From Lepas anatifera (Eukaryota; Arthropoda; Thecostraca; Lepadidae), in assembly GCA_034440635.1 (NCBI GenBank), contig JAOTON010002234.1, forward strand, positions 1,155,001 through 1,219,000: 64,000 nt of DNA. Direction: 5' to 3'. The stretch's first letter is position 1. The number at the start of each line of letters is the position of its first letter. The translations under genes were made by a program, and so were the position numbers. The notes below the pieces were generated by a model. That model worked only from the letters and a program-made list of their open reading frames with translations. It was not told where the DNA came from and did no database searches. Shown here one piece after another: positions 1 to 15,000 of this stretch.

Positions 1-3000
1 ATTACCTGCTGGTGGGCGAGCGTGGCCAGCGATCGGAACCGCGCTGGCAGGTGCGCCCTCCCCTCCCCTCCCCTCGTGACCGACCTCTGGAGTGTGGAAC
101 GCCCTCAGCAACGGCCAAAGACGCGTACGTCCGGGCAGGTGCTCGCTCCTCTTGATTGGAATTTCGAAAAGTAGGGTGTCAGATTCGGTGTAATGAAGGA
201 AGTTGGGGGTGTGTTCAGGGGGTTGTCAAGCTTTACACAAACAGCTCCCAGACACTTAAATCGAAGCAATGCATTGATTGCAAACAACATAGGAGGACTG
301 CGAAATCAAAAGCCACGGAGCTTGAGTGGGGAGATTATTCAGCCATACACGTAAATACAATTTTCGCCGACAGAGAAATTAGAACGTGATTTCCTGTATA
401 TTGTTTGTCCGAACAGGGTTGCTGGGGGGGGAGGAAGAGGGGCTGGTCTGGTCCGTGACCGCTGTGGCCGGAGCTACTGATGGAAGACGCTCCAAACAGG
501 AAGCCTGCGGCCAGCATCCACTGAGCGCGTCTTTTGTCCCCGATGCGCCGTGTTGTGACTTCTGCACACCAGATGGCATTGTGCACCGCTGGCCTTTCAT
601 CAAATGATTGAGTGCGCATTGAAGAAGTCCAGTGGGCCCACGTTCGCCCGCTGCTGGGTGTTTTGAACTGGAACCGAAGCCGGGACCTGGTGATAATTGC
701 CGCCCGGTCTAGAATGCCCCACCTGGCCCTCCGCGAATAATGGCCAAATTATCCCCGTGTTCTAATGTTGACCTTCTATGTGTGATTGGCTGCACTTATT
801 CCGACGAATTATGTTGGGGTAGGGAGGGGCAGGGGGCGGCGCCATTTGATCCAGACGTGCTGTGTCATCCCCTGAGTACACATATTTGAAGGATGAATTG
901 GAGCGCCAGTAAATCGAATGTTGCTGCTGACGGTCAAGTTTTACTCAGTTCCATAGTCGTTCAGTTGAAACAATACACATCAACCGTTATGATCAGGAAA
1001 CGTTTTGATGTAGCTGATGGTGACAGATTTTCAGAGCGTTGCTGAGGCGCCAACACGAAATATGTAGCCATTTTGTTTTACTCACCCTGTTTGTTTTACC
1101 TACATTGAACGTGTACGTTCATCTTTTTCGGCTTTTAACGCTTTTATTTCTTGCAGATGTACCGACACCAGCCGGGCTCCGGCCGGATCTACATGGCCCT
1201 GTCTTCCGACTCCTCGTGCCACCATAACCTGGAGAGCGCCAGGCGTGGCTACGAGCAGCTAGTGCTGGACGCCAAGCCGACGCCGGCCTGGCCTCCGGCC
1301 GTGCGCCAGGCGCGCTGTGCGCTGCCAGACTGGGCACAGGGACAGTGGCAGCACTCGCAGATCGACGGAGACGCCATCGTCTACAAGGACGTCAAGCACT
1401 TTAAGACGCACACAGCGCGGTGCATCAGCGGCGGAGAGGACGGAAAATACGTCATCTTCTCGCGGTCGCAGTGGTAAGACTTGTAAAATTTGTCTGTAAT
1501 TTTCAAGTTTCCTCAGAAAATTTAAATTAGTAAGATTCCTCGGAATATTGGAAAACACTCTGATGATGCCCGAGCAAAGATTAATATTTGTCTTTAAAAG
1601 ATCCCAAAGGTCCCATTATCATGTCTTTAAAATATAAAAAATCTTGCTGAATTTCTCGTAGCCACCGACAATATAAAAGCAGGGTCCCAAACTTCAAACG
1701 TCGTTAACGGTAGCCTACAATGCCGCCCCGCATGGTACTTATACTTGTTACCTAGACTTTTTCGCAGTTTCTTACACAATTTCATCTTTGGGTCATAGCA
1801 AGTAACAAGTTAGCAGCCCAGGTCAAGTGACCTAATCTAAAAAATGTTAAGAGTTGCAGCAGAAAGAGTAGATCTAATATATCGATCAATCCATTACAAC
1901 GTCAGCAATTACAAAAGTGTAGTAATGGGTTTTTATACTGTTGACCTGGGGTCAGGTCACGAACAGGACCTCTGAAAATACATCGGAATATTAGTGTAAC
2001 TCCAGATAGGTACACGATCAGCCTTTGGACGACACCGAACGCGAGAACAGACCAATCGACTTATGTATGCAGGTGTCTGGTTTTGTTTTGGCATTAGGTA
2101 TTTGTCTGTCTCCAGAAGAAGGACCATGAGAGTGGTCCGTATTACTGGACAAAGTTTTGATTCAAGATATAACATTTTCATAAGATATCAGTAATTTGAC
2201 TATAAAATATTTTCTAGAAGTGGAAGAAAGTGAGCTTATGAACTTGCGTGACTGTTTCATTCAAATAAAATGGATTTAATTCTCGCAGCGGCACGTTCCG
2301 CGTCGCCGCATTTGTCTCAGCCGCGCTATATTTCGTCTGGACATTATGGTGCGTGCCAAGAGCCTGAGTACCGTGGCTGCTCATGTATCTGGGGTCGCTG
2401 CGTTCGCATTGCTTTACCACTCCGTCTATATGCATGTTGACGATATTAGATTAGAAAGTAACCCTGGCTTGATCTTGGGTCGGGTAGTTTTTACATGTCG
2501 ACCCAGTATGATGATATTTACATCACTCGATTTGGTGTAATGAGATCGATTTAACGTCTTAATTTGGATCTGACGCAACCCAAATCAGAAGTTAGTGCAA
2601 AGAAGTTTCCCATGACCAGTTATCTTCTTTGATCTGCCGTGACCTCAATAATGACCTGAGCCCCCAAAAAATAACTGATTTAGTTCATAACCATTCCCTT
2701 TGGGCTATACACTTCCATTCACGTTTTTAGCAGCCTAGCATAGAGGCCGAGGTCGGAGGTGTTAGGATGTTCGAATCCCCCTTCCCTGGAGCGATTTTGG
2801 ATCGGAGACTCAATGAGACGGGATACGAAGCAGCAGCTCCGGTAATTTTTCCCTTTCAGGAATATCCGTATAATCAAAAGCGAGAGAAATATGTCAGCGG
2901 TAACACTATTTGTGCCTGAGATAGGCTTCAAGTCGTTATTATTCCCCTCCTATCTCCCAATTAAATACACCAGGTCATCACAGGGTGTTAATCACGCCAC

Positions 3001-6000
3001 ATTACACCTGAAAAGATTGCAGCTATCATTCAAGCTAATCCCACCGACAACCTCCGGCTTTTATTGCCCCAGCGAAAACGGCGGTCGTCGGTGGCGACTG
3101 TGGGACCGCCGCACGGCCGTCGGTGTGTGATATGTGACAGCTCGCGGCTACGCGCGCCCCGCCCAGCTAAGTAGCGCCGCTGCGTCGCGCAGCGCTCGTA
3201 AACGCTGACAAACGACTTAGCCAGCTGGCTTATCGCAGCTATGAGTCTAACGAATAGCTGCCTGGCCCACAGCGGTGAGGAGAGCTACAACTGTATCTGG
3301 CTGAAGCGGCGAGGCGACAACGTGATGGAATTCCAGCTCGGTGAGTAGTCCAGTTTGTTGCATCGGCTTCCTGCAGCTCGTAAAAATAAGGCGTCTCTAA
3401 TGCCGTCTTGGAGTGGTACAACTTCTGCTTGCACATGGGGTATAGTCGATTTATTTCTGTTTAGTATTTGGCCGGAAAATCTTTACCCTCTAGTATTTTA
3501 CCAAGTGTACTAATATCTCACCTTATCGAATCGGATCATCCACGTGTCATCATATAATAAACCAAGTCAACGATTTCTCGTACTCAGAGGGGCAGAAAGT
3601 ATGCTGGCTGTCACAAACTCAATGCGACGTGTGCCTCCTCTGTCACACAGAGCTGGAAATAATAATTGTATACTTGAATACTATTTCCAATATGCTGAAT
3701 GTCCTTTACCTGTCCCTTACTTTTTGCAGCAGACAAGGTTCTAGCACCAAACCATTACAGCATGAAAGTAGTAAACTGAGTTTTCATTTATAGATCATGT
3801 TTTTGTTTTTGGAAGGAAAATTTCAATTATGGATCATTTTTTCTGCATTGGGGTCATAACTATTATTGGCAACTGACCGCAGTTTCCCAATGACATGCAT
3901 TTCCTTTTGAAGAAGTTTCCATTTTTGGAAGGAGTGTTTCCAATTATGGTACTTTTCCACATGATTAAATGTAGCAATTATCATGAAAATAGTCATTATT
4001 GGGAACATACCTTTCTATGAATGGGAGCGTACATGTACACACAATTGGGAACCCTAACCACAGCTTCCCCCCACTAAACTTCTATCTCACATATCAACAA
4101 AGGAAAAATGTCAATATACATAGTATTTGGATCTACCTAAATGTGTTGTAAGTGGACCTTAGGTGTATTTTTATAAACACATCAAATGCTTAAAATTTGC
4201 ATCCACTACGATCATCACTTGCCTGGTCATTCCTTCTGAGTAACTCTGGGCAAATAGCCTGATTGATGTAAATTATGTCTATTGGCCTAATAGGTAAGGT
4301 ATTGATTCACATACCAGAAGATCCTGTAGTCAAATTCTGCTTTAACTCCTGCGTTCGGTCCTGTGCTTGCTTACCACCACTGGTGGAACACCCACCGTTT
4401 TTGAAGTCTATTTTTTCTGCGATTTGTTATTTTCTGAGATAGGTTCTCCCCTCCTGCACTTGTTCCGGGCCCTCTCTGTGGTGTAACTTGTGGAGGACTG
4501 CATCGCACACATAGGCGGATCCGATTGCCGATCGGGGCACCTTCGGGGCCCATCGACCGGGGGCGCCATCCGACCGGGCGCATTATGACCGGAAAGTATC
4601 GTGGGCGCCAAATCCTATCGGTGGGCGCCGACTTTCGCATCCTGGGGTGGAGCGACATTTCGGGGGCGCCATCGACCTTTCGGGGCGCCGGTCGATCGGG
4701 GGCACGCCCCCCCCCCTGATCCGCCTATGGCACATTTGCTTCTGTACATATTGATATGATAATTTGATCATGAAACACCTGATCATGTTTTGCCGCCTGT
4801 TGCTGGCGACAACCTCCACTTCCTCCGCTTAATATATCTAATCTGGGGAAATAAACTAAGGCACAGCAGGCCAGGAATGAAAACCCAAGTTTGATATGGA
4901 GTGCATGTCTTGCATAGCCTATTCATCTTAGATGCCATGGGCATATTTTTCTATGTTTTGCTTATCTCAAATATACCTAATAAATATGCCCTAATAGTGG
5001 CTTGCCTGTTAAATTTTTGCGCTCTCATCACATAATTTCTACTTGTGTTGTGTGTTGGGTTTGTATTGTGCCCAGCTTGTTTATTTTTCACCTTAGCACT
5101 TTTATTGTAGTTTTGGGCGTACTTATACTAATTAAATGGCGCTAATCGAAGAGACTCAAACTGTAATCTGATTTAACCTGAAAATGGACAGGAAGTACTT
5201 GATAAAGTATGTACATTATCGTTAATGCCTTAAATATGCCCAAATCTGTATTTTCGAAAATTGAGTATTTCCGTTCTGGCACAACTTTCTGAACTACTAC
5301 AATGGATTGGGTGCATGTTAAAATCGGAACTTGTTTGGTTTTTGGGGGTCTTTTGTACTGCGTAATATTTATACTATGGTCCTGGCATTAAGAACCAGCT
5401 GTGTTAAATATTCGCTTTCTTTTAAATATGTTTTTGTTTTGGCTTGTTTTTGTATTATGCCTTTTTTAAATGTTAGTTGGTCTCGTACTTTAGCATCAAA
5501 GATCATCCGGTGGTCAAAGGACGGCTTATTGGGCGCTTAGCAGCCCTTAGTGGTGTCTAAAACCTATAAAATATGAGACTCAAATGGCAGTGAATTACAT
5601 TCATGTTAAGTTTAGAGTGTTTTTTGTAACCGCACTGGGAAAAATTCATTGGAGTTATGCCGCATTGAACGCTGGTTTTTCAAAACACAGTTCTGATTGT
5701 TCATGTTTTTATCTACAGGCAAACACTACACGTTAAAAATACGGAAATGTTTCAGTTTCATGCTATTGAACTGCAAATTTCAAGCCATTGAATTATAGGA
5801 AAACATAGTTGCGGTTTGCGATGCATTTCGGTATCTTTCAGGTGATTCATAGCTCTGTCTATTTTTCATTGAAAAATGTGACCGCATTTTGTTGGTCTAA
5901 GGGTTGGGAAATGCTGATTTGTCTTGGAATTGTTGCAAGTACATTGTAACCAAAGCCGTTTTATATACATTTTGTATAGAGGGCCATCACATCGATATGA

Positions 6001-9000
6001 CTGAAAACAATAAACTGCAACATTGTCTGATCAGCTTAACACCTGATAAAATAAAACCCACCAAGGTTTGGAGACACTATTTTAGTATTCCAGGTTTATC
6101 TGCTGCATCAGCAATGGCCACTAGTAATATTTTTTCGTGTTTCAGCAATAAGCATGCCTCTCACAGTACTCGAACTGACCGGAACTGCCACCACCAGGAC
6201 TGAGCCCGGGCAGCGACGCCGACGACGCTATGTGTGAGGACCACCAGTTCCTAGAAACAGAGTGGATCACTGAAGGACGTAAGTGCGCCGAAAACGATCC
6301 ATGAGTCCGCTTTCCTGCACAAGAGCACCAATCTACGTTTCACTACAATTCTAGCATACAATCACTACGTTTCGCAGCTAGAACAGCCAATAGCCCTAGA
6401 ATATGTGCTTACCGAGAATTTTGTAAACGCCCCAGGTGTGTCAGAAAAGAGTCGCTAAACTTCTGGTGATGATAAAATGATGGCCAACTCTGGTGGGTTC
6501 AGGCTATATTGGCGCTATGGGAGCAAATTTTTGGATCATTATCTTTTGGTGCTGCTACTATTCAGTGTATATTTTTATGCTTATTTTCATTCATACCAAG
6601 GTTGCGCTGGGCTAGGTAAGGTCAGGGGCTCCAGGTCAGGTTTGATTCCCTTCAGGAGGGTCATGGCACGAAGATTCCGCTAGCTTGTCATGTCATGCCC
6701 GGCTGGGCTATGATAATTTGCAAGTGAAAAAATTGCCACGGCTCTTTCGCTTTAAAGATATTGACCCATAATTCCATTCGAAATGGCCGCTTTATATATT
6801 TTCGGGGCTAAAGCGTTCAGCGCAAACATCTTGTGTTCAATCGTTTTTACGGTACTTAAGCCATTTTGCGGTAAATTTCCGAGGAAAAGATCCATGTTCC
6901 AACACATGTAACCGTGAAAGAAAATGTAAGTATTAACGGGATAGGAAAGTAAATGTCATAAAATTCAGATGGTGTCTGCTTAATTTTTTTCGTTAGCAAC
7001 AAGAGATTCGAACAGGTGGATCCTGGACTTCCGATCCAGGTGGGTATAATGGTCGGAGGGTGACACCATCCGGACCAGGGAGTGCAAGAGCCTATCAGGT
7101 GGGCCTTAAATCCTATCGCGGAGACGCCGATACTCGCGTGCTTGGGCCGGGGGAAGGGGGTGAGAAGCGATATTTCAGAAGGCGCTATCGACCTGTCAGG
7201 GGAGGGGCACCGTGTCCCTTTCAGGGAGCATCAAGCTTCGTTTCGGGGGTGAGGAATTTCTCTCTTGCCCCTCCCCCGGATTCGCCTTAGATTCAAGACA
7301 TTCTCCCCTGAAATCCTTTTATTCCTGTTTTCGTAGCATCCATCAGCGTTTCTCAGAGCCAGACGGCTGGGAAAGGCGGCTACCCAAAGACTGCACTTTC
7401 ACATGAGAGAGTAGCACCACGCCAGAGACTGCAGTGCACAACATAGCAATAACATGCCGCCGCTGCAGCCGGAAATGCCCGGCAATAAGCCTACTGCAGT
7501 GCAGTGTATACAGCAATCTCAGTGGCACGGCACGGCACAGGCTCAGGTGCCGGCGATCCCAGGCGGGATTTAGAGGGGAAATTGGTAGCTGTAAGTTCTT
7601 TCAGCTAACGACTTGCGTTCTTTAAAATCACCAAATCCAGCGTTGTGTAATACCCCACTGGATTTCTCATTGAACACACGCTTGGCCTGGCTTAGTTTGA
7701 CACGTCCAAGCCAAGCGCGCTTCCAGCGAGCAATCTAGTGGGGCGTTCACACAAAAATGGATTTATTGTTTAAAAAAACTCAAGTTGTTTTCAGAAATAA
7801 GTTACAGCTTTTCGCATACTAGCCCCATACTGACTCTACAAATTAATATCTGGTATCGTTGGTACCTGTGCCATGCCATTTAACCTTGCACAATTGAAAA
7901 GTATAGCGCTTTTTAATCCTCTAGAGTGACCAATTTGACAACTTATCACCAACAATTCAGGTCAGGTCAGGTCAATTAGTTATGACGTCATTACCGAGCC
8001 CATGTAAGGGGATTCTGTTCTTGTAAAATGCGACTGAAGAAGCCAGGGTTTAACTCGGCTTCTAGCAGAGATATATCAGGTTTCTAGACATCATTCAAAA
8101 GCTCGTTAAACGAGAAATCTGGTTGCGGTGAGGTCAATACCAATGACAACCAAAGGTCACCAAGAATCACGTTTTCTAAATTGTTTGCGCAAATAACTTT
8201 TGAACGAAACAAAATAGTCTTAAAGTTGGTATCATTGTAATGACACTGGCCCAATAATTTGCATAATGGGGCATTCCAGGACAAAACGACCAAAAATATT
8301 TCAATTTGACACCACCATGTCTAGAAAAATCTGAAACTTTGTCTCCGGGGTAGTTTTGGGAGAAACACGCCTGTGAGAATCTTAGCCCCTCCGACCAACG
8401 GTGACCGAGTTATAGCCCGAGGCATTTTGGGAGGTCACGTTGTAGACTCATCTTTGATGCTTCATAACTCAACAACGCATCACCTGATTAACAAGTTTTG
8501 TATATCATTGAACTCGTCTTGAATTAAAGTTTATTTTGAAAAAGAAAATGTTAAAATTTGAAAATTTTTGACTTTTAATTTGTTTGACCTTTTCCTTTTG
8601 ACCTAGCTTGACCTTTCCCAGTTGAAATTGCCCTTTTAGACACCTCAAAAATGTTTCTTCATAAAATATCTTTCGATAGCAAAAATTAAAAAAATGCGTT
8701 CTTGCTATAAGTTCTGAATATTTAGCACCTAAGGTAGGTATGTACACGGTTTTTGACCATTGCGGTAGTACAGCCTTATGTTTAACGCCGCAAATATAGC
8801 GATTGCTTTTGTAATCGGTCGCTGGAAATCATACTCCATTGTCTTTACGAAATTTTAATCGTACAAGTATCCGAATTTATGACAATTAACACGCGCCCAC
8901 CCGAGGGGGTGGGCAACCGGCCTCCTCAGGTCTCTACAGGTAGTAAAAAATACCTTCGCGCAGCGCCACCGTACTCCATCTACCTCTAACACAACATTTT

Positions 9001-12000
9001 GCAACTTCTGGAAAAATAATTTGGGTCAACTGGGAGGTGGTAGGTACCGTAAATGCTGAAGGCCAGCAGGCAACTCAGTGGTGAGGGGGTGACCTGAGGT
9101 AGACGGTCGTCGTTATGCCTTGTGGGACTTTCAACTTTGTTTCTTGATTAACACTTTATCGTGGGAGTTGCTCGTTTGGATGGTGGGGTCAGGGTCTCCG
9201 TAAAGTCCCTTGATGACTCTGGTGAGAACCTAATCCTAAACCGCCTCCTTGCCGCCCCGGTAGCTCAGTTGGTGAGCGTTGGGCTCCGGCCCGCTGCTCA
9301 GAAGCATGCAGTGGCAATGCATGTCCAGGCTTGGGATCGGTTCCGCTGAGACGCTCCGGCGCTCAATAGCTTACCCGACGTATGTACAGGTCGGCTGGCA
9401 ACTGACTGGTGAGAGGGTGACCTGAGCGGGGCGGCCGTCCCTGTGCGTGTGGGACGTTAAACGTTGGCTTCAAATCAACCCTTTTGTGGGGTTGCTCGTT
9501 CGGATGGTGGGGTGGGTTCGTGACAAGTCCATTGATGACTTTAGTGAGACCCCGACTCCAACAATCGAACTGAGAACAACTTGTACAAATGTATAAAAAC
9601 TGAACTGGCAACAAATTGGGCAATATTTATAAACAGAAAAACTGCAGCCATTAAAAGTGATAAAAGGATTCCTTGTTTCGGGGAGACGAGGGCAAATGAA
9701 CTTATTAATAATGAACCTTTCGCCTTAAACGAAAATTTACAAGATGTCCGACCTTATCATATTGAAACAAGTATACTTATCCTTGAGCACCACTAACTCC
9801 ACAATTACATCGTTCCCGGAGATGGAATAGTATCGATGCAAGCTGATCCAGTGCGCACGCATACGTTTGAGAGGATTCATGCAATGTAAACAAACGTGTC
9901 TGAAGGCTTTCATTCCCAAAATTAATTTGAATCTGCTCATATATTCGACAAAATGTCCTGAAATTGTAACGCATTCGACTTGGTCGCTTGAACGGTTGCC
10001 TCTGATATTTTTACAAGGTGATTTTCATAGCTGACACGGATCCGAGAATCCCAGATAAATAATGACACAGTGCACTGGGGTGATGCCAATAGCCAGTTTT
10101 AATCATTACCGAATATGTTACATACAATCGTTTGGTCGTGTCGCCTTTGAGGTTGCTCAGGTCCGTTTTTTACGGGAACTAAGTGGAAACCTAAATTTTG
10201 TGGCATAATAGGTGACAGAGAAGAGCCGTAGAAGAAAAGTTCAGCACCATTGGAACACTCTTGTTGAGCCCAAACGGATTATGTATCTTATAATATTGCC
10301 TAGTCAAATGTCAAAATTACCTGCTTTGACCTAGAGCCGGCTGGTCGTATGGTAAAAGAATATTAATCAAACTGCAGTGGCAGTCAGACACGACAATGTA
10401 AAATACAACCTCCATCGCAATTCTTGACATTCTCAATTCTCGCAGTTATCAAATTTACCAATCGCCCCTGCTTTATAATGGAAGATCATGACCTTTGCCC
10501 TGCTCCCGGTTATCGATATAGAAATCCTGCTACGAAAATTATCTTGCTAGGCGATCTTACTATGTAATGCGATTCTAACCACAGGCTAATTTGATATGTT
10601 TATGCACCTCCCAAAGTTTGAGGTTAGGTCTCTTGACCTGGGTTGGTGGTCTGACCTGGTATGACCGACCTAAAATTTTGCCAGCTGCAAAATTTAGGTT
10701 GAGGTACATGGTATGGTGCGGGTGTTTTTTCTACCTGTGGAAACCTGGGAGGCGGTTGCCCACCCCTGGGTGGGGCGTGTTATTGTCATAAATTCGGATA
10801 CTTGTCGATTAAAATTTCGTAAAGACAATGGGTTGATTTCCAGCGACCGATTACAAAGCATCGCTTTTTGGGCGTTAAACATAAGGCTGTACTACCGCAT
10901 GGTCAAAACCGTGTACTCCTACCTTGGTGCTAATATTCGACTTTGGAACGCATTTTTTTATTTTTGCTATCGAAGATATTTTATGAAGAAACATTTTTGA
11001 GGTGTCTAAAGGGCAATTTCAACTGGGAAAGGTCGCTGGTCAAGGAAAGGTCAACAATTAAAGTCAATTTTCAATTTTAACTTTTCTTTTTCAAAATAAC
11101 TATATTCAGCGTTCAATGATATACAAACTTGTTAATCAGGTGATGCGTTGTTGAGTTTGAAGCATCAAGATGAGTCTACACGTGCCTCCCGAAGTGCCTC
11201 GGCTTAACTCGGTCCCTTGGTCGGGGGCTGAGATTCTCCGCGTGTTTCGCCAAACTACCCCGGGACGTTTCGTTTTTCTGCTGGTGGTGTCAGCCTTGTC
11301 TCTGCCTGTCCCTAATATGCAAAAATACCTTGAAAGATCATCATTTGGCCTTGACCTGAGGTTAAGTTTATAATGTGAACTTAAAGGATCATGTCGCACA
11401 TCATTTACATTCTTGGGTCAAGACAAACACATTGCTTCATTCCGTTTTGTTCTAGGTCTAATGGCTCCTGAGTTATAGAGGATTTTCTAAATGGATCTAA
11501 ATCTGACCCATTCTGGCCTACTGTGACGTCACGGGCCAACGGATATGGCTCAAACTCAGCTTTAGAGTGGAAGGTGGTAAGGCACTTCCAACGCCGTTTC
11601 AATTTTTTTCCGTATCTGTTCCGGTTTCCGAGATCGTAGAGTGGTCCGATCGGACCCCAGGGCGGGGGTATGTACGAAAAGGATCCGGGCGGCGCCGGGT
11701 TAAATTACCGAATGAACTAGACTATGGCGATCCCGACTCAGGGTAGATTAACCCTCGCCCTACGGGGGAGGGGGCTCCCCGGTGGCGGAAAAACGTTTCA
11801 GTTTAGTGCAACGCCGCCCGGCATATGAAAACCAAATTCAATGTTACCAATTTTGACAACATTTTTAATCTGTGTCATATCAGGTCACGGAGAAATTGGG
11901 TCATTCCCAAAGGCGTATGCAAGGTTAATTGTATTCGTCCCCGCACGCTATTTAGGAACAGGAATTTGGCACGGACTGGGTCGTAGCATAGGCGGCGGAA

Positions 12001-15000
12001 TAAGGGGGAACGGGGGCACCACGCTCCCTCCCCTTGGACGGACCAAGGGGCACTACCATTGAGGTGTCCTCTTAAATCTGCGAATACAACAGTCAAGCGA
12101 CGCCTTGTGCAAGCTTTCGGAAAGAAACTTACTTTGAAAGATTGTTCGCAAACCCACAGAGTCTGACATGAGACCCACTCTTTGGCTTTCCTCTGATATA
12201 GTATGTTTTACACATATAATCCTCACTCTCATTCTGTAACCCCTCCCATGATCTCAAGTGGACCGGGACGTGAGCGCCAAAAATTTTGCGTAAAAAATTT
12301 GCGTCGTTGACACGCCATGCATTCTTAAGTAGATAACTTTTCCCGGGGTAGAAATATCAGAGGCATTTACCTTAAGTTGTTTCTCATTTACGGCTAAAGC
12401 AGGGCGGATACAGCAAAAACCGTTCTTCAGGGAAATAAGAAAAAAATTTGCTGCTATAATTGAACGAAAATAATGATGCACTCATTGATAGTCAGCCACT
12501 AAGCTGCTAAACTATTGACACTTGGCTAACTCAAAAGGTCAGTGGCCAATGGTCAGCAGCTATATGAAAGGTCAAACAAGGACATTGGCTTAAATGGCCT
12601 TTACCAACGTAATTCAAAATCGGTTTGCGTATGCTTCTGTCCTCAGTCCCCGAGCCCACGGATGAAATTCGGCTGCCTTATTAACCCATGGCCTTTCAAG
12701 CTCATCCCAGGTCATTGGCCTGAAATGACCTCATTTCACTTGACACTGTATCTGTAGCAGGAGGCGTAGCTTCCAGCACCATTTCAATTTTTCCGTATCA
12801 CCTCCGGTTCCTGATATCGTACTGGGGGTGGTGGGTCTGATTGGACCCCCAGGAAGTGGTGGGTGTGAAGAGCCCAGGTGGTGCTGACCTAATGGTCGAA
12901 AATTCGGGACAATTTCCCAACTATATAATCATAATCATGTCCCCTGCACCACATACCTATATTGGCCCATAATTTGGAATAATTATAATTATTTAAGATA
13001 CGAGCATCATATTCATATTATTTCTAATAATTCAAAAGAACATCCAAAAAATAAATGAGATACAAATCATTACTGCAGCACCTCCATCGCACGGGCACCT
13101 GTTCTAGAAGAGGGGGACCGCCTAATGCCACCACTTCCTAGACCTATCTCTGATACGTATTGAAGGTGTTTCTCCTTCGCAATGAAAGCTGCAATTTACA
13201 TTACCCATGTTTTAGAAGTTTTACTTTTACCACTATGTGTCTTTAAACTTTTGGAGAGCGATCAAGCCATAAATTGTAATTAATTACTAAATCATGTCCT
13301 CCCCTTCCCGCCCGGAATGGGCCAGAGCTCAAATATGAGAAAAAACTTCCTCTGTAGCGAAAACTGGAGACAAAGCAACTGCTCAATACGACCCTCACGT
13401 TTAAAGACACTCTCACCGTTCACTAGCCCCAAGGCCAACAAAAGCATACCTTCACGAACATGCTTGGTCTAGTTGTGTCATCTCAGGCAGGGCCCACCCA
13501 TAAAACTGACAACAATCTACACGGAAGGAAATTCATTAGCCGGCCTCAGTCGGAGCCGCAGAGACCTTATCATTTGGCACACAAACAATAACGACCCCAT
13601 TTGTTTGAAGACAGACGTCTTCTGATGTCTGACTCGCTTGAGTAATGGTATTGGCTGAGACCCGAATCTCCTTGCTTTAACGCCCACACTGGAGAGGGGT
13701 CTGGTATTGCCGCGCACTGGAGAGAGGGAGGGGCTGGCACCCCCCCTTGAGATTTTAAAAAACCATGAGACTTAGAAAAATTCCTGTCTACGGCAGCATG
13801 GGTGCTATAATTATTGACTTTTATCTCAACTTTAATTAAACTAGGTTGATAAATTCAATGTCAAACCAGGCCGTAAAGGTCATGTCGTGGCCGTGCTGGG
13901 GACCTACAGACAAATTCCATAAGTATACAGAAAGATCAAGTATATTCCAAAAGCGGGCCAGTGTTTCAAATAGGGGGGTCTGAAGAAAGGTGTCCTAAAA
14001 CTGTGGGGACACGTTCATTTAAGGTCATTGACCTCTGACGTCACAATATTTTATATTCCCTATAATGCATACAACATATATCTAACACTGTAGCAACCGA
14101 TGGGCCGGGAAATTACGGTTGACCTTGACCCCTGTCATTTAACTTGAACTTTGACCTATGAATTTACATTACGTTACCGTAGCTATGACGTCATAGGATG
14201 ATATACGTCATAATAGGTAACACCATTTGGCCGGAACCGCTGGGCTCAATGGCCTTGATAATGCTGGTATGACCTTGACCTGTGACCTTGAATTTAATCT
14301 TAATGTGAGATGACATTCACTTATATTTAGTTTATATGCCGTCATGACCCCAACACTCGGTCTCCAGTGCAGGCACACCGGTGCAACCGCGCGATTGTGG
14401 CAATCACAAAATATAGGTCGTACTTTGAAAGTCTAAAAGTAAACAAATTCCAACCATATTTTAAAAATTATTTTACCAGCCTACGCATCGTTTAACTCTC
14501 CCAAAGGTAGCTAAGTAACGTTTTCTTTTGGCTGCGAACGCTTCTAAGGCCACCTTGGGTAAAAATAGGCGGGGGCCTCCGAACCCCTTGCCCTCCAGTG
14601 CAAGTGTTAAGCGATGAACCTGATAACCAGTTATTAGAGTATGCAAAAACATCGAACTTCGCTGTCAGTTTAAAAACTATCCATAAGGCTTAAGTGTGGC
14701 CTGGATAAACAGAAATTTTCAAACGACATGCATGTAACCATACGATTGCAGACTTGGAAACTGGCGCCTAAACTTGTATCTCCTCTGGCCAGGACAAGAA
14801 CCACTGGTAGAGTCTGCCTGCCCAGTGGCGGGTGAGTACGAAGGCATCATACCCAACACCGACGGTCAGCTCGGCGCCAAGCTCTACTCTGACTGCAACA
14901 ACCCCGGCATCATGTTCTACAGCGTCGTCAGCGGAGCCAACTCGTCGGAGGTGTACGAAGGTCAGGACCGCGCTCAGACTGACGAACTCTGTTCCCCAGA

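Noticed and set aside
9252..9330. Functional tRNA gene
   Set aside because: A- and B-box-like motifs are present but the cloverleaf arms and spacing are not; a SINE explains it better, especially as its body is duplicated next door.
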